Source: CAYZAW01 sp964476505
GTDB taxonomy: Bacteria; Bacillota; Clostridia; Christensenellales; CAG-138
Assembly (NCBI GenBank): GCA_964476505.1
Contig: CAYZAW010000037.1
Span: 1-23,539, forward strand
DNA length: 23,539 nt
Direction: 5' to 3'
Positions 21,610 through 23,539 of this stretch are shown one piece after another (the first letter of the stretch is position 1; every line of letters begins with the position of its first letter). The notes beneath the pieces were generated by a model that saw only the letters and a list, made by a program, of their open reading frames with translations, was not told where the DNA came from and searched no databases. The position numbers and the translations under genes are program-made.

Positions 21610-22984
21610 AGGTAATGACCTTCTGTTCTTGGTTTGGCATAAATAGGCCTTTATCTCCGCGCTCAATGACGGCTTTTACAACGATGCTGCCTTTCAAAAC
21701 GGGATGATAGCTTGCTTCAGGATCGATTCCATCCAGAATGTCTTTTATTGGGGGAAATTCCGTTATTAGGTTGTCGCCAAAGGCATGCTGTAAATACGCC
21801 TCTGAAAGTGATCGTGTACCAAATTGCATTTGAAGAAGAATTCTGAGATTGTCTCTTGCTACATCTATATCATCGGCTTTATGTACAAACAGAGACAGCT
21901 TCTTTGGCAGCGTAGTACCTAAATCAAGTTCTTCCGGTTTATGTCCTTTACAAAATACCTTTGTAACGTAATGACCTTTGTGTTTCTCTTCTTCGCTACG
22001 ATAGTAAGGTGTAAAGTATAAAGTGTCGCCCCAATCTTTATAATCCATGTTGTAAACCGTGGGCTGTATGGCTGAGTGAACACTAGCTGTCGGATCAGAA
22101 ACCGGAATTAAAGGCATGTTTGTAGCTTTATCTCTTTTCCAAGGTGAAGCTTTTAATACAGGCGCATCTTTCTCAGAAGGAGATACGAACGTTTGTCCGC
22201 TTTTGCTGTTTGCCGTTGCTGTATCACGTAGGTATTCCGCCTTTTCCTGCCTTTCTTTCAATGGTTTTTGCATGTATTCTATATATGCCTGTTGAAAATC
22301 CGCGCTCCCAATTTCTGCTTCCGTCTTCAAAGCGTTTTGTATCTGCTTTTCTTCTTCTTTGCTGAATACGGCATTACTCATAGTTTTGCGTTCTAACATG
22401 GGCAATGAAGGCTTATATACAGGCTGAATATCCTTCAATGCAGGCCTTTGCTGTGCCCATTGGCGTTCCTGAGAGGCGGCAAGTAATTGTGCTTGCTGCC
22501 GATTTAGCTCGTTCTCCATGGAAAGCGCATTGCTTTTTTGCGTTGACGGCGTTGCCGTGAAAGCGCCAAGAATGCCTTTTTCCTGCGTAGAGCGGTTTTT
22601 CAGCGATTTCTCATAAGCTGCCTGCGTATTTGGCCCCCAAATACCGTCTGCCGCAACGCCAAGGAGCTTTTGCGCCTCGCGCACCTGCGCGGCATTGCTT
22701 ATTCCATTGGGAGCAGAATATCCTTTTGTTGTATGCGCGTTTTGAACGCCCCAACTCTCTTTATAGGCTGCGGCTTCATATTTTTCTTGCGGGGTGGCAT
22801 TAGTAAAGTTACCGATAAAGTTATTAGCGGTTTCCTGTACAAGAAATTTCTGATAAGCCGCTTCTGTTTTAGGCCCCCAAATACCGTCTGCTGTAACACC
22901 CAGCTTTTGCTGCATTGTTTTTACGCTTGCTGCATTATTGATACCCTTTGGGGTTTCGTATCCCGCCAAAACGAATTTTGCCAT
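21572..22984 (-). CDS. protein with two peptidoglycan-binding-like repeats
   Basis: A 470-residue protein. Two 41-residue repeats at 8-48 and 88-128 share the frame G-Y-x-x-P-x-G-I-x-N-A-A-x-V, then Q-K/L-L-G-V-x-A-D-G-I-W-G-P-x-T-x-A-A-Y. The L-G-V-x-x-D-G-I-W-G-P-x-T core is the PG_binding_1 signature, which binds peptidoglycan. A Gln/Ala-rich, probably helical section (about 150-260) and an unrecognised strand-rich C-terminal half follow. There is no signal peptide or membrane helix, so how it would reach the wall is unclear. Phage-type or lysis-dependent release are options. AAGGAGG lies 9 bases before the start. It sits 15 bp after a small charged protein gene. Base composition is visibly more AT-rich than the housekeeping genes to the left. 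Confidence 0.82.
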   Translation of the reverse strand: MAKFVLAGYETPKGINNAASVKTMQQKLGVTADGIWGPKTEAAYQKFLVQETANNFIGNFTNATPQEKYEAAAYKESWGVQNAHTTKGYSAPNGISNAAQVREAQKLLGVAADGIWGPNTQAAYEKSLKNRSTQEKGILGAFTATPSTQKSNALSMENELNRQQAQLLAASQERQWAQQRPALKDIQPVYKPSLPMLERKTMSNAVFSKEEEKQIQNALKTEAEIGSADFQQAYIEYMQKPLKERQEKAEYLRDTATANSKSGQTFVSPSEKDAPVLKASPWKRDKATNMPLIPVSDPTASVHSAIQPTVYNMDYKDWGDTLYFTPYYRSEEEKHKGHYVTKVFCKGHKPEELDLGTTLPKKLSLFVHKADDIDVARDNLRILLQMQFGTRSLSEAYLQHAFGDNLITEFPPIKDILDGIDPEASYHPVLKGSIVVKAVIERGDKGLFMPNQEQKVITFTPQTESASVTP

Positions 22985-22999
22985 GTTTATTTCCTCCTT

Positions 23000-23422
23000 C
23001 TATGCTCTTCTGCCGCGCGAGATCGCGCGGTCTAAGGCGCGAAACTGTGCATCGGACAACCGCCCGTAATCCAGTTGTTGCCGTGGGCTTCCGTTTGCCA
23101 TACAGCGGCGGTAGGCTTCCGATGCAACATGTGCTTCCCATAGGGCGGCTTTGATATCGGCTTCGCTAACGCCCTCTGCATTTGCCATGCGCCGCAATTC
23201 CGCTTGTGCCTGCTGTAGTTGTACGTCATTCGTACATAATGCCTGCATTTGCCTGCTTCGTTCTTTCCTTGCCTGTTCCATAAGCCATATTTGCAGTTGC
23301 CTGATATTGCGCAATTCCATTTTCCGAACCATCCTCTCCGTTTTTTTATTCTGCGTAAAGAGTAACAGGCGTTTGATGTTTTGCATTCTGATAATGGTTT
23401 TTAAAATGCGTTTCTTCCGCAT
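23000..23422 (-). CDS. small charged helical protein of unknown function
   Basis: Up to 140 residues, rich in Arg, Gln and Ala, and predicted to be mostly helical (Q-L-Q-I-W-L-M-E-Q-A-R-K-E-R, then Q-L-Q-Q-A-Q-A-E-L-R-R-M-A). No family recognised. The start is uncertain: ATG 23422 has GAGG five bases upstream, while in-frame ATGs at 23332 and 23320 follow a GGAGAGG with awkward spacing. The C-terminus (R-A-L-D-R-A-I-S-R-G-R-R-A) is strongly basic. The gene is 15 bp upstream of the repeat protein and surely in the same operon, so the two may act together. Confidence 0.65.
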   Translation of the reverse strand: MRKKRILKTIIRMQNIKRLLLFTQNKKTERMVRKMELRNIRQLQIWLMEQARKERSRQMQALCTNDVQLQQAQAELRRMANAEGVSEADIKAALWEAHVASEAYRRCMANGSPRQQLDYGRLSDAQFRALDRAISRGRRA

Positions 23423-23466
23423 ACCCCCCTCTTCACAAAAATCCCTTCAAAACCGCAACAAATGAA

Positions 23467-23495
23467 TTGACAAACCGGGGCGCGGCGGATAAAAT
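23467..23495 (+). promoter_or_regulatory. strong sigma-A promoter
   Basis: A perfect TTGACA (23467-23472), 17-bp spacer and TAAAAT (23490-23495), placed 30 bases before the partial gene at the window end and divergent from the 23422 gene. Confidence 0.8.
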
Positions 23496-23525
23496 AAACG
23501 ATGGTTGACTTTGGAGGCATATGCC

Positions 23526-23539
23526 ATGAAGCTTTCTGT
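23526..23539 (+). CDS. start of a gene cut by the window end
   Basis: GGAGG (23513-23517) lies 8 bases before ATG 23526, and a strong promoter lies upstream. Only M-K-L-S is visible. The Lys after Met would suit a signal peptide, but too little remains to say. ATG 23521 is too close to the ribosome site. Confidence 0.6.

Noticed and set aside
21572..23422. Confident prophage call
   Set aside because: No capsid, portal, terminase, integrase or holin gene is visible; a phage origin is only a possibility.

Overview
The window looks like chromosomal DNA of a spore-forming, anaerobic, low-to-mid GC Gram-positive bacterium of the Clostridia (a gut Christensenellales or Oscillospirales type would fit, but that placement is only an inference). 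The reasons are purine-rich AGGAGG ribosome sites before most genes, lipoprotein signal peptides, a GerW/YtfJ sporulation protein, a dacF-like carboxypeptidase, and a sodium-pumping decarboxylase operon. Most of the window is closely packed housekeeping and envelope DNA. The last 3.5 kb is visibly AT-richer and less familiar.

Layout. 1-91 is a short 18-bp tandem repeat. 202-1605 is a surface-anchored serpin lipoprotein with a predicted Ala-Ala scissile bond. 1634-1882 holds a promoter, a multi-helix structured RNA and a terminator, placed directly before a compact DEAD-box RNA helicase (1915-3003). On the minus strand, 3087-4722 encodes a zinc-ribbon membrane protein and a small lipoprotein. 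4818-7990 is a promoter, a leader and a translationally coupled pair: a solute-binding lipoprotein and a membrane-anchored LuxR-type regulator. No transporter permease lies nearby, so the pair looks like a sensing unit rather than an uptake system. 8132-8809 is a TIM-barrel-like protein of unknown function.

8960-12184 is an FHA protein, an FtsW/RodA/SpoVE glycosyltransferase and a class B penicillin-binding protein, with overlapping starts and stops: a peptidoglycan synthesis unit with a phospho-threonine reader. 12254-15175 is DUF2953, GerW, D-Ala-D-Ala carboxypeptidase and an RluB-type pseudouridine synthase, a late sporulation/envelope cluster of a kind known in Firmicutes. 15446-18779 is a complete membrane oxaloacetate decarboxylase operon in the order gamma, biotin carrier, beta, alpha. 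Its leader carries three evenly spaced ATAAGC repeats. 18978-19981 is pgsA facing an Lrp/AsnC regulator whose terminator is written inside the end of pgsA.

20143-21609 is a tandem pair of single-pass membrane proteins of unknown function. They share a 196-bp stretch without a mismatch and diverge after it, which suggests gene conversion. The second copy runs tail-to-tail into, and overlaps by 38 bp, a 470-residue protein with two peptidoglycan-binding-like repeats, preceded by a small charged protein (both minus strand). A strong divergent promoter and the first codons of another gene close the window.

The best candidates for undescribed biology are the structured RNA plus helicase, the binding protein plus membrane LuxR pair, and the 3' accessory block.
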